Assembly (NCBI GenBank): GCA_026027325.1
Contig: JAMSLZ010000001.1
Coordinates: 1,488,001-1,552,000, forward strand
Origin: Actinomucor elegans
Taxonomy: Eukaryota > Mucoromycota > Mucoromycetes > Mucorales > Mucoraceae
Direction of reading: 5' to 3'
Length of the DNA stretch: 64,000 nucleotides
A model generated the notes under the pieces. That model searched no databases. It was not told where the DNA came from and saw only the letters and a program-made list of their open reading frames with translations. Position numbers and translations under genes: made by a program. Of the stretch, positions 11,644 to 23,630 are shown piece by piece. Every line of letters starts with the position of its first letter. Position 1 is the first letter of the stretch.

Positions 11644-12993
11644 ATTCAATAAAGCTATTATTAGACTTATAAGATCGTCGGCTTTATAGTTTTTCGATGT
11701 AAAAGAAAAAAAAACCAGTTTAGTCTGCAATGCAGATGATGCTTTTCAGGCTAAAATTAAATCAACTATGTAGTTGACATTATCTTATAGCCAAGAGAAT
11801 GATTAGGACTATTCAAAATAATGAATCATCTCGATCTGCCGTCCGATAAGATTACGGATTAAACACAATAATTTGGAAACGCAAGTTATGCACACCAATA
11901 AACTTTGAGGTGCGTAAAATAGAAACATCCCTATGTACAAAAAGCAGTAATTAATTGTTTGTTTTTGTTTCACTGCGAATTCTCAGCCTGTTTCTTGATC
12001 AATTAAAGGGGTGGGGGAGATACAGGGTTCATCAGCCTAAAAGGCATGGGGTCTAATTGACCGGCCATCTACCTCGAAACTTGTTATTTAGCGGGAACGA
12101 AATCAAGAGGAACCAATGATTCTCGTACAAAATAGAGTATAAAGCACGCTCTTTTTCAGTAAACTGGTTTTCATACTTGATCGGGCAATTGAGGCAGGTG
12201 CTCGAGGTCCGGTATATGCTGAAACGCGTTCATTTTATCGGCGATTGAAATGATGTCTATATGCAACATGACCAAACTTCTTCTAGATCGGCAATGAACC
12301 GAGTTAAATGAATTATTTTCGGACAAATAGTAGAATAAAACATACTATATTTAATGAATTTATTGCCCTGAAAAAACATTGTCATTAGTGGGTTCTAGAA
12401 GCAAATAAGCCGCACATGCTTGATGATTATGTCGGAGAATAAAATGACGATCCGCGCAGCACCCCAGGTCGATGCACAATAAAGCCTCTAAATCAACTAT
12501 TGAACCGAGATCACTCTATAATTTTCGGGCAAACCAAAAGAACAAAAGAAGATCTTTTTTTTTTCCCTAATGAACTTTTGTTTTCATTATAGTACATCAA
12601 CTGCAGCTCATTTATCGTAATCGAGATGAGCTTATCACTGTATTACATGAATATAAAAAAAATAAATACATAGGAGGGCCCTTAATTACAATATATATAT
12701 ATATGTATGCTTCTTTAATATATTCTAAATAAAATGGTATTTATATAAGCTGCTGATGAACAACTATCTACTACTATAAACATATGGACGATCAAATTCA
12801 TGATGTAGGGGCATAAGGGAATAATTTAACAACGGGTTATACAAAGAAAAAAGAGTATAATAATTTACAAGTTTGTCAATGAAGTTACAAGTATATAGAG
12901 AAACTGAAATACAAAATGACATAAAGAAAACGAAAGGACGTATAAGTAAAGAAAAAAGAGGGCATGATGAAGAAATAACGATCGATAAAGTGC
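11644..12993. other. Gene-free spacer (1.35 kb)
   Basis: Lies between the convergent TBC and zinc-finger genes. AT-rich with short poly-A, poly-T and TA runs (for example near 12690). I see no gene, RNA or repeat that I can support. Confidence 0.6.
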
Positions 12994-13794
12994 TTATCCA
13001 AAAGTACTAACAATATTGGCCAATTGCAAAAGACTGGAATGCTTTTGATTGGGCGTCCATTCGTTATGGCGATGCTCTTCTTTTTGGTGATGGATCATGG
13101 GTTGACGTATAAAAGGCATTGGAGGTGGAAGAATAGGATAGTGCTGTTGATAATCAAAGTAAGCAGGTGAAGGAGGAGAAGAAGAAGAAGAAGAAGAAGA
13201 AGAAGAACAGGTGGAAGAAGTCGAAAGAGCGCGTCTGGGGCGGTTTACTGTTTTCTGTTGAACCATCATGGTAGGATAAGGCATACTAGGCATAGTCACT
13301 GATCGGTGTCTGTTCATTAAAGGCTGGAGAGACATGGCATTTTCGCGTCCATGATAGGAATGGCAATACAATTGGGGTGTTGGGTGCTCTTCTTTACCCT
13401 TTTTTGGTTGTTGGTGGCGCATTTGATGGCGACGAAACTTTTGAGAAAGATGAGTACGATAATGCTGCATCATGTTATCTTGACGCGAGAATCGACTAGG
13501 GCAACCAGGATGAAGACAATGAAAGTTCTTTTCGCCCGTATGAATACGATTGTGTCTAGCCAAATGTCCACTAATTAAACCAATTAGTGATTTTATAATT
13601 ACATAGAATGATGATAGTTACCTTGTGGTGAAGCTTTTGTTGCACCCAGGCTCAGTGCAATGGTACTTTCTTTTCGGTGCTACTGGTGAATTCATGGTGG
13701 ATGTCAACTTGTTCACTTTGAATGTCGACTTGTTATCGTTTAAAAGACTGAATGTTTTGCCAGAGGCATTTTTGATTGATAATGCAGAGTCCAT
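12994..13794 (-). CDS. C2H2 zinc-finger protein, Nrg1-like
   Basis: Probable sequence-specific DNA-binding regulator in the nucleus. Two exons (minus): 13794-13622 and 13570-12994; 249 aa. Two C2H2 fingers lie near residues 45-100: YHCTEPGCNKSFTTSGHLAR with His ligands in HNRIH, and FHCLHPGCPSRFSRQDNMMQ with HYRTH, joined by a classical HTGEK-type linker. The intron interrupts the first finger. The SGHLARHNRIH and RQDNMMQH helices resemble those of Nrg1/Nrg2-type glucose or stress repressors, but two fingers are too little to assign targets. The C-terminal part is basic, then low-complexity, with a Ser run encoded by a GAA/AGA-type microsatellite (about 13170-13205) and Pro- and His-rich stretches; likely disordered. 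The start was chosen at the ATG of MDSALS because a TATAAATA element sits 51 bp upstream and no ATG precedes it in frame. Confidence 0.9.
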
Positions 13795-13844
13795 GTTTTT
13801 GTAAAGAAAATGATTGAATGTAAAATCAAAAGGCAAACACGCAG

Positions 13845-13852
13845 TATTTATA
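13845..13852 (-). promoter_or_regulatory. TATA box of the zinc-finger gene
   Basis: TATAAATA on the minus strand, 51 bp upstream of the chosen ATG. The identical octamer sits 61 bp upstream of the gene starting at 32023. Confidence 0.5.
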
Positions 13853-15187
13853 TAGTTTTTGAAATCGTAAGTTTAATACAATCACCCTACGCACTGATTA
13901 AAAAACAACGTGGGCCTGGATTCCTTAATGCAACCTTCGCCCTGCATTACTAAAACGGAAAGACACGAAAACGTGCTTGTTTATAATAAACGTGAAAAAA
14001 CCAGCAAAGATAATGCCCTTGAATGACTCCTATTCATGTACACTCCTTTGTTTCTTCGCCTTCTTTACAACTACATCCAATCAGATTTGCCAAGATATCT
14101 AACAGAAATTTACATTTTGCCTCTTGATATAACCGAGAGAGTTCGGATTTTGCCACATAGAATAGCTATAAATAATACAAGCAGTCGGTATTGAGATCAC
14201 GCTAGGTGGTTATACTCGTACATTACATGGTTGCCACAGCGTTTGTAGTGTATTTATAAACAAAAATCGTAGGGATATTTTATATTTATATATTCAAATA
14301 GTCTCTAAAGGGGGGCCTTCTAGATAGATACTAGTGATGACATGTTGCATTTAAAGATTTGCGCTTTCGAATTAGGTCAAAGCGGCGCTTATTGCCATTC
14401 GTTCAGGGTGGCAAAAGGAGCTTTAGATAAACAAACAAAGGGTTTATCGTATGTTCAAAAAAGATCGACAACCAGATATGATCTTTCTACTTTATTCACC
14501 AATGAAAGTTTCTGATCCTGTTTCATTATTTTTTTTTTTTTTTTTTTTTTTACCCCTAAACATGTCTTTTTTCTTTTCTTTTTTTGCTCCCTCATCTCCA
14601 TGGCTCTATATGACTCCTTTCGAACAAGGCCACGTTTTCCAAGAGGGTTCCTTTTGAAAAGCGCACAAACTATAAAGGAGTAAAACGCGATAGAACCGAT
14701 TTTACTCTATTCGGGCCGAATGCTTTTAACTGTCAATTGATGAAAATGATCTTTGCCAAGTCTTTTATTGACATGTTCTTGCGCGCATATCTGCAATGCA
14801 TCATGGTATTTAAGGACATCGGCCCATGATTGGATGATGGTGACACATTTCATTTTGACGCCTTAGGAGGGCGTTAATAATAAATGACATCTGTGTGAAA
14901 CCAAAACGTATGTGGAACGTCTATCAACTATTAATTAGGCAAAAAGGGATCAATTTCACTTGTTTCAGATAGGTTATTATACAACAGGAACAAGTCGAAT
15001 CGAGCTTGGCGTTTATTAAATGCAATTTCTCATCATGAGCATAAATCTGTTGCGGATTTTAATCGGGATCAGTCAATGGTAGGTCTATTATGACTGATCA
15101 TTAGATTTAAATTATATGTAATTCGTGTGCAATCATCAACAATGTAGAATGTACTTATTGTATTTTATTTAAATATGATAAGGTTTA

Positions 15188-15290
15188 ATAGATGCAGCAG
15201 TTCATTCTGAGCAACGAATACTAATCTGACGTGTCATTGAACAAAGATCTGTCAATTAACAGATCGGTTTACCATAAAATGAATGTAATT
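15188..15290 (+). repeat. Dispersed repeat, copy 4
   Basis: GATGCAGCAGTTCATTCTGA head, CTGACGTGTCATTGAACAAAG middle segment and a palindromic AGATCTGTCAATTAACAGATC core. It is solitary here, with no recognisable partner at 177 bp. Confidence 0.6.
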
Positions 15291-16321
15291 TACAATGCAT
15301 CTCCAGAATGCAATACCCTCACTGTATTTCAGTAAAACAATAGTTTCGTTTAACGTAGTGCTTCATTACTGTTTTGTATTAATCGTAGATGCGATATAAT
15401 TAAACTGGAATCGATCAAAGCGTGTGGAGGCGGGAAAAATGTACCAATTTCAGAAAGAAAAACCCTCAAGGGGTGTACCCATAAGCCCAGATTTTCATTT
15501 AATTCTTTATTTTTATATGTATATTTTTGTTTTTTTTTCATAACATCGTTTTCTTTTGGCTACGTATATTTGAGTGTATCCAAATGTATTTCTTCAGAGT
15601 TTTTCACCTTACAAAACGCGCGAGCTATGAGTGTGTTTAAAAAACTAATAAAATCGGGGGAGGGTCTAATCAACTCTATTAATTTAAATGATGCGCTGCA
15701 TTTCTTTAAAGATATATTCGATCGTTCAATTTTGTAGGTAGGCGGAATTTGAAATAAATACCCACTACTACTACTAAGCACCACCATTATATGTGCCAAA
15801 TAAATCTCTCGATTTACTTCAAACTAACTTTTGAATGATAACAGGCTTCAGATGCGCAAAAAATGTATTGGCAAATTGCATATCAAATCTGATTGGTCTT
15901 TGAGTGATGTAAAGAACACTGTAGATTTTGCTAAATACATCAAGTTTATTTTGATGAAAAGCTAATAAAAAAAAAAGTGGATGTTTCATTAGATGAAAAT
16001 TTTGAAACAAATGCACATGCAACTTGCCAAGCTCTGCATGGATTATGCTTCAAAGAGCCCCTTTGAATTCTACGCACACTCCCAAACAAACAAACAAAAA
16101 AATGGAGAGGGAGATAAAATTAGGCCTTGGGGTATAGCCTTGAAATTTGTCCTGAGAATGGTAGATTTTTCGGTCTCTACATTTCTCGATTAACTACAGT
16201 TTAATCTCGCATTTGATGGTTATTACTTGTTGAAAATATAGCACTGCATTTATAAGGACCATTGTATTATCCAAACTCCAAGAGTATGATACATTTCAGC
16301 GATGCGTAGTAAATTATATAC

Positions 16322-16400
16322 AGTAAATATTTCGATCTCTCTGCCGATCTCGGTAAAATGTTACATTGATTAGAAGTCTAAATTCAGAATGATGTTGCAT
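16322..16400 (-). repeat. Dispersed repeat, copy 5 (reverse)
   Basis: On the minus strand reads ATGCAACATCATTCTGAAT, then CTAATCAATGTAACATTTTA, then CCGAGATCGGCAGAGAGATC. The middle segment is well kept, the tail is degraded. Confidence 0.55.
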
Positions 16401-16640
16401 TATTAGAATCCCAATTAGATTTAAAGCTTTTGATAGAGACACATAAGCTTATTCAAGAGAATATAACGACGACTAGATGCAACTAACATATCGACACCCT
16501 CCTCTCTCCCTCCAGATCCATAAAAATACAAAGACATTCTTGTGAATCGAGACACCATTAATGTAATATTGTAGTTTTTAATCATTTTTTTTTTTTTTGG
16601 TAAATGAAAGTTCAAGTTATAGTATTTTATATAAGACAAT

Positions 16641-18157
16641 CTAGATATACTCTTCATCATCATCAGAAATGAACTCATCAGACTCATAGTTGAGTTGTTC
16701 GAAATTAACACGATATCTAAGGATACCACCGATACCACCAAAGCCTCTTACGAATTGAGAACCTTCTTGAGAACGATCAGTAACGATTTCCAAAAGAGCA
16801 CCGAATTCCTTGTACTTGTGAGTAAACCATTCTAATAAAGGCATGCATTCAATAACTTCCATTTCAGAGTTGGTTGTGGCATCAGGACTGTTATCAATCA
16901 AGAAAGACTTGGTCTTTTCTTCGTCAGCAGTAGGATAAACGACAGATTCGGTACCAGAGGCATCACGAAGAATATAACGGTTAGCGGTAAGGTTTTCCCA
17001 AACAATCAAAGTCTCGACAGCACCCATTTCAAGTGCCTTTAAAGTGTCATCAACACCGAAACAATATTTACCAGTATCTTGAGAGATTTCACTAAAGTAA
17101 TCACCAATCAAACGCTTCTCTTGAATAAACTTGACATTGGATAAGGCTTCAGCAGACAATTCAATGGCTTGGTTGAAACCATTTTCACCACCATAAGAAA
17201 CATCGACAATTTTGACAACCTTGGCACGAAGACGGGGATCAAACAGATCAGATTGAGATAATTCAGTCTTGAAATCAGCAGAACCAGCCAAAACCAAACC
17301 AACACAGTTTACCTTGTCGTTTGTGATAAAGAGTTGAACAGCAAGTTCGGCAATTTTACGAACATAGTTGTGTCTCTTTTCTTCACGAAGACGTGAGAAA
17401 CGAAGAGCGGATTGACCACCACGACCGTGCTTCTTGGGTAAATCGACAGATAACTTGTGAATAACATCACGAACATTACCGCAGACAGTACCAAAGAGGG
17501 TACCATTACCATCCATAACAATAAAACCAAACTTGGCATCGTTATCCAAAAGTTCTGACAAGGCTTCAACATGGAACTTGTTATCACACAAGTACAGCGA
17601 GGTGTTGATGGGCTTGTGAGGCTCGAAATCGATGTTGACCTTCTTTTCTTTACCTTCATCTGTGATGATGGTACCACAGTAAACAACCAAACCATTATCA
17701 GGCACTATTTAACAAGGTTAAAAAAAAAATTCGCTTTAGATATCCTTTGTTCAATTCATCTAACCTCTGTTGTATAACTTCAAACGTTGTTGTGTAGAAG
17801 TAATAGCAGATAAAACGGATAAACGGTTGACACGAGACTTGATGTTGGAAGCAGTACCATATTCATCAGCCAACATTTTTACGACACGAGAAATTTGATC
17901 CTTTGGAGCTGTAACGTAAAATGTTTAGATTACTAAACTACATTTCAAACGCAATCTAAAGCACAACTTACGAATGACGAGGGAAATCATGGATGTACCG
18001 TTACTAGATTTGATGGATATTCATTAGTCTTGGCTTTGATCAGTTTCATCAAGTAGACTTTTTACCCTCTGGCCATTTGGAGGTTCTTGATCAACTTTTT
18101 CATCTTCCAGATCTCGACATTCTCGTCAGTGGTGTCTGTGGGTTGTGTTGAAGACAT
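16641..18157 (-). CDS. SUP45: Eukaryotic peptide chain release factor eRF1
   Basis: Recognises all three stop codons in the ribosomal A site and triggers hydrolysis of peptidyl-tRNA, working with eRF3. Four exons (minus): 18157-18066, 18003-17972, 17908-17765, 17704-16641; 443 aa, against about 437 in animals and yeast. The N domain has the stop-codon reading motifs [11 protein letters not shown] and YLCDNKF. The M domain has the catalytic GGQ in [17 protein letters not shown]. The C domain continues to an acidic end, [12 protein letters not shown], as in other eRF1 proteins. The short exon 2 (32 nt) restores the conserved [18 protein letters not shown] block, which confirms the splice sites. 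As expected for a translation factor, no sequence oddity is seen. Confidence 0.98.
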
Positions 18158-19076
18158 TGTATTTCTTTTTCTTGTTTTTAAAGACTGAGAGAAAAAGAGG
18201 ACGATAAATCTGCTATTTTTTTCAACCTAATTTTTTAGTCTATTTTTTCGTTTTTGAAACCAAAGCTAGGGTGGCTTATTTTACAGCACCGCTATGAAAA
18301 TGTAGGCTTGGACAAAGTAAAGCAATGATTGCATATCAATAAAGCTAAATTATCAAGTCATGTTATTCCCAAAGAAGGCGACTTGTGATATGATCTACAC
18401 ATCAAGTTACCCAGGAAGGTTTTTAGGCTCGAAGAGAAAGGTAGGAAAAAGTATATCATTTAACAGCAGCTACTTACTTTGTACAAATCAAAAAAGGATA
18501 TATTATTTGTATACTTGGCCTTAATATTACACGCCCTGAATAATCCAGGTCTACAAAGCGACAAGTCAAAAGCAAAAATGCGTATCATTCAGTAAAAGAA
18601 ATCGTACGTAACAAGCAGAATTCTCGAGCTATCGCTTTATACTCTCCAGAGAGAAAAAAAATCAAAAATCGTTTCCCCAGACACTGCGTATCTACCTATT
18701 GGACTATCATCACAAATCTTAAGCTTGATCAGAAAAGAAAGCTAAAATGAGGACTGTCTTGAATATAGTATTGTCTTTTAGCTAAAACTATCGAATCGCT
18801 CAATTGCTTCTAATAATACCAATTGTAATATTATGATCAACAGGCTTTCTTTTTGCGCTCCTTTTAATTATGAATAAATTAAAAAAAAAAAGAATATATC
18901 ATTATCCTTTCGTTCTTTTTTTTTTTTTTTTTTTCACCGAATCCACTATTTATGATACTTTCTTTTCAGTAAAAAGAGAAGGAAGGACCATGGTTAGTGA
19001 AGTCATCAAATTTAATAAATAAAGCGTAAAGCATTTAATAAAATGGCGCTATGGGGCTCCAAATGATAGTCTTATT

Positions 19077-19160
19077 AGATGCAGCATCCCATATTGATCT
19101 TGAACTATTAATCAAATGCAACATTTGGCCGGATCAATGAATAGATTTATAGATTGTCAG
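19077..19160 (+). repeat. Dispersed repeat, copy 6
   Basis: AGATGCAGCATCCCATATTG head, AATCAAATGCAACATTTGGC middle segment, then GGATCAATGAATAGATTTAT. Copy 7 begins 176 bp further on in the same orientation. Confidence 0.6.
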
Positions 19161-19252
19161 AACTCAGTTTTATATACATATAATACGTATGCTTCACAGC
19201 CAATCGCTATAATCTAGTATATCTACTGAAATTTAGTCAAGTATTAGTTCTA

Positions 19253-19330
19253 ATAGATGCGATAATTCATTCTAAATATGCATTAGCTATTATATGTGAC
19301 ATTAAACTAGAATCTGTTGACGAGTTGATT
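19253..19330 (+). repeat. Dispersed repeat, copy 7
   Basis: AGATGCGATAATTCATTCTA head, then TATTATATGTGACATTAAAC and AGAATCTGTTGACGAG. It is the second member of the pair that starts at 19077. Confidence 0.6.
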
Positions 19331-20151
19331 TTAAAAAAATTATCTCAAGAATATTACCCCAGGTTCAAATTTTTAAAATTTGCTACGGAGCGTATAGGCA
19401 CCCAATTTCGAGATATTATCGATTAGTAAATTATAGTTTTAGTATATGGATTAGAGTACAGAAGAATCTTTTGAAAACATGTGAGGCATAAAGGTTTAAA
19501 GGATTATTGGGCAATCAGGAGAGGGAGGAGACGCAAGAATTGAAATCATTGTTATAGAATGCTTCGCGTTGCACTTGTAAATCAATAAAATTTGAAGAAA
19601 ATGAATGCTTCTTACTAACAGTACTAGCTGCGCAAGTCAATGAAAATGAAAACATCACTTCAGAGGTGTCAACTAGCGCTTGGTTCCGTAGATGTATAGC
19701 GATTTAACTCTATGCATACATTTCTTATAATTCAAAGCTGTATCTCGTTTTGTTATTAAGCTAAACGATTACAGGGACTTGGGTCGAGAACATCAGCAGC
19801 AGGCTCCATTTTCGGATCTTTTGACGACCAATCAAAGTAGTGTCCATATATTAACGGTAGCGAGAATGTAACACGGCGATCATCGACAAGTATTGACAAG
19901 TACAGGAAGTTACAGGTATGCTATAGGTAAACTATAACTGCAGAAAGTGCATGCCTACGCGAATACCATGGAATTGAATAAGCCAACACAAACCAATTGC
20001 ATTCGTCTTCATATGTTTTTCTTTTTGCTTAGTGGAGATTCAATGGATTTAAAACGTTATATATACAAATAAACCAAAGCAGATGTATATTTGCCAAATC
20101 AAAATGGATAAAGAAATAAAATCAGAGTAAAAGAATAACCCTTTATTACCA

Positions 20152-21483
20152 TTAATGCGGACTGGACACGCCAAAGCCCACTAGCTCTTCCCCTAGACAA
20201 CCTTTATCTCTTTCTGTGCCAATAGTCGACCACATGTATCCATAGTCATGACCAGGATACACTATAATACGATCATCCAAAGGCCCCAAAACATGCCTGA
20301 GTGTATTTTCCATTGTCTTTCTATTTCCGCCAGATAAATCAGTTCTTCCACAACGTCCTCCACACAATAATGTATCCCCAGCAATCAGCCTTGATTTATT
20401 GATCAGCAGAGACTGAGATCCTGGTGTATGTCCCGGTGTATGTAAGAACTCGATGTGTATCTTGCCTACGATTAAACTCGTTGTGATATCAGTAGTTGTA
20501 GGCACAAGACGATTCAATTGAATGCTCGAGTTTGCTTGTTGGATATATGGGATTTCAAGTGGATGAATATATGCTTTTATGTGTGGTATCTTCTTTAAAA
20601 GGGTCGATAAACCCGAGATCTTGATGGGTAACGTATCATAAGGTGCTGGTGGAGCTCCCCCAATATGATCAAAGTGGTAGTGTGTCACGACAGTAGCTAC
20701 CGCTGTATAGCCTTGATCATCGATGAATTTGAGTATACCTTCCACATCCCAGCACTGTTATAATGAACAGTTAATATCTTATTACTCCCATCCAAATACC
20801 TGTTTACTTACAGCATCCACAATGATACACTTGTTAGTTTTGATATCTACAATGATATGGATAATATTTTTCATGTGGGAGGCGAATTCATACAGTTTTG
20901 ATTGAATAGGATTCAATACACTCTTCTCAATAGCAATATCTCGACCTGCTACCAACTGCACAATCTTGATTCCCATTAAATGATTGTCTTTTTCGATCAA
21001 AGTTTTCGCTACAAAGGTGGAGATTTCTTTAGCATTGCTGGATGTTTCTTTACTCATAGCTGTTTTGAATGCTTCGATGGCTTCATCATAGCGAGCTAGC
21101 TTCAAAAGCGCTTCACCATGGCGAAAGTACCCCTATATATATAAAAAAAAAAAAAAAAAAAAAACGTCAGCACCATCATCTTGTTACTACTACTATACTA
21201 CCTTTGGCCAGTGGCGAGCCAGTTCGATCGCTTTTATAGCATCTAGTCTAGATTTTTCGGTTTCATTTATCTTTAGATAGCTTGCACTTCTATTTGAATA
21301 TACCAAGGCTAAATATGCGTTATCTTCTTGACCAAGGTCTTTTGACAATTGCAATACTTTGGTATAGTCGAGTATGGCATCGCTATAGAGATGGCGCTCA
21401 AAGAGATCGTTGGCTCGAGTGACTATTTTATATGACTTTTCGTTTGGTGCCGGTGGCAGTGAACACGAAGAAGATGAAACCAT
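20152..21483 (-). CDS. TPR domain fused to a glyoxalase II-like metallo-beta-lactamase domain
   Basis: Three exons (minus): 21483-21202, 21132-20812, 20754-20152; 401 aa. Residues about 15-160 form tetratricopeptide-type helical repeats (ANDLFERHLYSDAILDYTK, YSNRSASYLKINETEKSRL, RHGEALLKLARYDEAIEAF). From about residue 185 a metallo-beta-lactamase fold begins: IIVDIKTNKCIIVDACWDVE, then the metal-binding THYHFDHIGG (HxHxDH at about 226-231), HTPGHTPGSQ, AGDTLLCGGRCGRTD and the final His ligand in YPGHDYG, followed by STIGTERDK. This set of ligands is that of hydroxyacylglutathione hydrolase and related thioester hydrolases; the substrate is unknown. The TPR and the first MBL strands lie in the same exon, so this is not two genes joined by mistake. 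Intron 1 carries a 20+ nt poly-T run before its acceptor. The unusual point is the fusion itself. Confidence 0.9.
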
Positions 21484-22850
21484 GCGATACAGTAAAAGGC
21501 GATAAAGCCCCTGCGAATTAGATATTTAAGCAAAAGAGAAAAGGGACACTTGTTGCAAAATATTTGTTTGAGAAATAAATAGGAGGGCAGACAGACAGAG
21601 TGGGTACACAAAGACTGTGTCTAATTGAGAGTTGCGCGTGTGTCTGGGTCAAACCGCAATAAAAAAAATCACATTATTGTGCAGCATTCACCGTACCTTG
21701 TACTCTATGAAACAAAGACTAAACCCTTTTCATCACATTATGTTTCTGCGGGAAACCTACTCTGTGTACTGTCGTAAGGTAGGAGACTCATAGATACAGG
21801 TACTTTCTGAGTAACTGATCGCCTTTTCTTTCAAACATCTTTATTTTACCAACAGGGTTTTACTCAACATAAACGACTAGGTAGGTTTATCAAAAGATTC
21901 CTAATTCATACACATATGTGTCTATATACGCTTCAAATTTACGAGTTTTTATACAAACACAAACAAGACCATTTCTTTTACGATAAAACATGCTATGAAA
22001 CCATGTAAAGTGACACATTGGAAACCAAATACATACAAAAACGCGAGGTATTATTGCAAATAGATATATTTATTTAAATAAAGAAAAAAAAGATGATTAA
22101 AGACCATTACATTCAGTAAGAGACCTAAAGTAAAAATAAATTCATTAATAAACAAGTCTAGCAAAAGATTTACACTTTAAAAAAGTTTTTTTTATAAGAG
22201 AATCCATTAATCAGGGATGTCTTGCGTATATTTGACACCCCACTTTATGGTTTTCCATCATGAAGCTCGGACTGGTGCCAGCTAAAATTCATCATGCTAA
22301 TGGATCCCCATACAAAAACTCTTTTATATAAAAAAGAATGACACTTTACCTTAAATCAACTTTACTCTTAAAGAGTTAAAAAGTAAAGAAAAAAAAAAAA
22401 AAAGAATGTTCAAAGTGGCATTTTATATAGAATAGTAAAAAAATTTTTCGCTCAATCTATCAAAACTTTGATTGGCTTGTTGAAGGACTGCTTAATTCAC
22501 GGTGGATTGGCATTCCTAGCGAAAGCAGGCGGGGCACAACAGCCACTGGATCATCAATCTAAATAGTATCAAACAATGACACAGATGCTCTTTACTACAC
22601 AATAAGCCAATCGTTTATTAGTTGAGTCGTTCTAATAAAGACTGAAATTACAATGGTACTTTGAATTGGCAATATTGATATATACATATATACTAGTAGG
22701 GCTGATATGCGGGAAAAAAAAAGACAGGTTGACAAGCTGTCTTTAATCATTGACATGATTTTTTTTTCAGTGATATAACCCTCCATTGTTTTATTCTTTG
22801 TTTCCTTCTTTCCCTATCTATCTCTCTCTCTCTTTAAATTAGATTACACT
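21484..22850. other. Spacer (1.4 kb) with a compact open island at 22450-22563
   Basis: Between divergent genes. Mostly AT-rich. About 100 bp near 22450-22563 is richer in G and C than its flanks and is open in several frames on both strands, including a minus-strand frame preceded by a good acceptor (CTATTTAG). I could not build a gene around it. A CT-rich tract (22815-22835) lies just before the gene at 22851. Confidence 0.5.
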
Positions 22851-23630
22851 ATGTATACAAACTGGGAAGATAATTCCATGTATGTGATTGGCACATTGAA
22901 ATGGTATTCTGTGACCTCAGTAGTCGAATATCTACATGAATTGCGCCAATTTATTATTGATACGCCCGGAAAGTATGGTGCTTCCTATCTCCCTCGGTTA
23001 GAAGAGATTGCAGCAGCAGAAATTGGTTTCACTGTCGTTGATGGTATATTAGAAGAGGAAGGTAGTAGATCACATAATGCGCCTATTTGCAAGGATAGAT
23101 CAGACAGTCTTGGATCACATAATTTACCTGCTTCCAAGGACAGCCGATTTCCTTCGGACAGCTCCTATATATGTGAGGCGATTGGTGATTGGAGTCTTCG
23201 GTTGGACAAGCTGGCTCTTGCAGCCAATGTTATGGTGAATACAAACCGTCTGGAAAGAAAGTATCGAGACTTTGACACAGCAGGGGATGTAGAACTGTAT
23301 GCTATCGTATCAATTAATCAGTTGCTACAAATGATACATGACCATGTATCTTTTATAAATCGAGATGTCTTTGAACAGCGTTACGGCTTACAATGGTTAG
23401 AGAACGAAGAAGGCATGATGCAAGCTGAAGATGAACAAGAAGAATTGAACAAGGAGGAACACGTTGAAGATAATCAAGCGCTAAAGAACAATAATGATAT
23501 GGATCAAAGCGTCAACCAAGATGAGAATGGCCGTGGTATAAATTATAACAATGATACTGATCATAATATGGGCGATAAAAGTGATAGTAGCAGCAAACTA
23601 GCACACAGCATTGATAATGAGGACCTGTAA
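22851..23630 (+). CDS. Uncharacterised acidic protein, single exon
   Basis: Not recognised. An intronless 259-aa frame that begins with an ATG just after a CT-rich leader (22815-22835), a common setting for fungal start sites. The N-terminal part (about 1-65) looks folded (WYSVTSVVEYLHELRQFII). Residues about 72-105 contain an imperfect internal duplication, GSRSHNAPICKDRSDS followed by GSHNLPASKDSRFPSDS. Residues about 110-190 are again helix-like (AIGDWSLRLDKLALAANVMV, ELYAIVSINQLLQMIHDHV). The last ~70 residues are acidic, Asn-, Glu- and Asp-rich and probably disordered. There is no signal peptide or membrane segment. Coding status is supported by length, Met start and amino-acid balance, not by homology. 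Confidence 0.65.
   Translation: MYTNWEDNSMYVIGTLKWYSVTSVVEYLHELRQFIIDTPGKYGASYLPRLEEIAAAEIGFTVVDGILEEEGSRSHNAPICKDRSDSLGSHNLPASKDSRFPSDSSYICEAIGDWSLRLDKLALAANVMVNTNRLERKYRDFDTAGDVELYAIVSINQLLQMIHDHVSFINRDVFEQRYGLQWLENEEGMMQAEDEQEELNKEEHVEDNQALKNNNDMDQSVNQDENGRGINYNNDTDHNMGDKSDSSSKLAHSIDNEDL

Larger units (their letters stand above)
13795..16640. other. Gene-free spacer (2.8 kb)
   Basis: Upstream of the zinc-finger gene and downstream of eRF1. It contains a TATA element, a 20+ nt poly-T tract (about 14529-14551), one forward copy of the dispersed repeat (about 15188-15290) and one reverse copy (about 16322-16400). No gene can be supported. Confidence 0.6.
18158..20151. other. Gene-free spacer (2 kb)
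   Basis: No gene on either strand. It contains a poly-T tract near 18917-18936 and a pair of dispersed-repeat copies at about 19077 and 19253, 176 bp apart. The stretch 19440-19900 is somewhat less AT-rich but I cannot assign it to an RNA or protein gene. Confidence 0.6.

Noticed and set aside
15993..16193. 66-codon open frame starting with ATG
   Set aside because: Short, no recognisable content, lies in spacer DNA with repeats; composition does not differ from random AT-rich frames.
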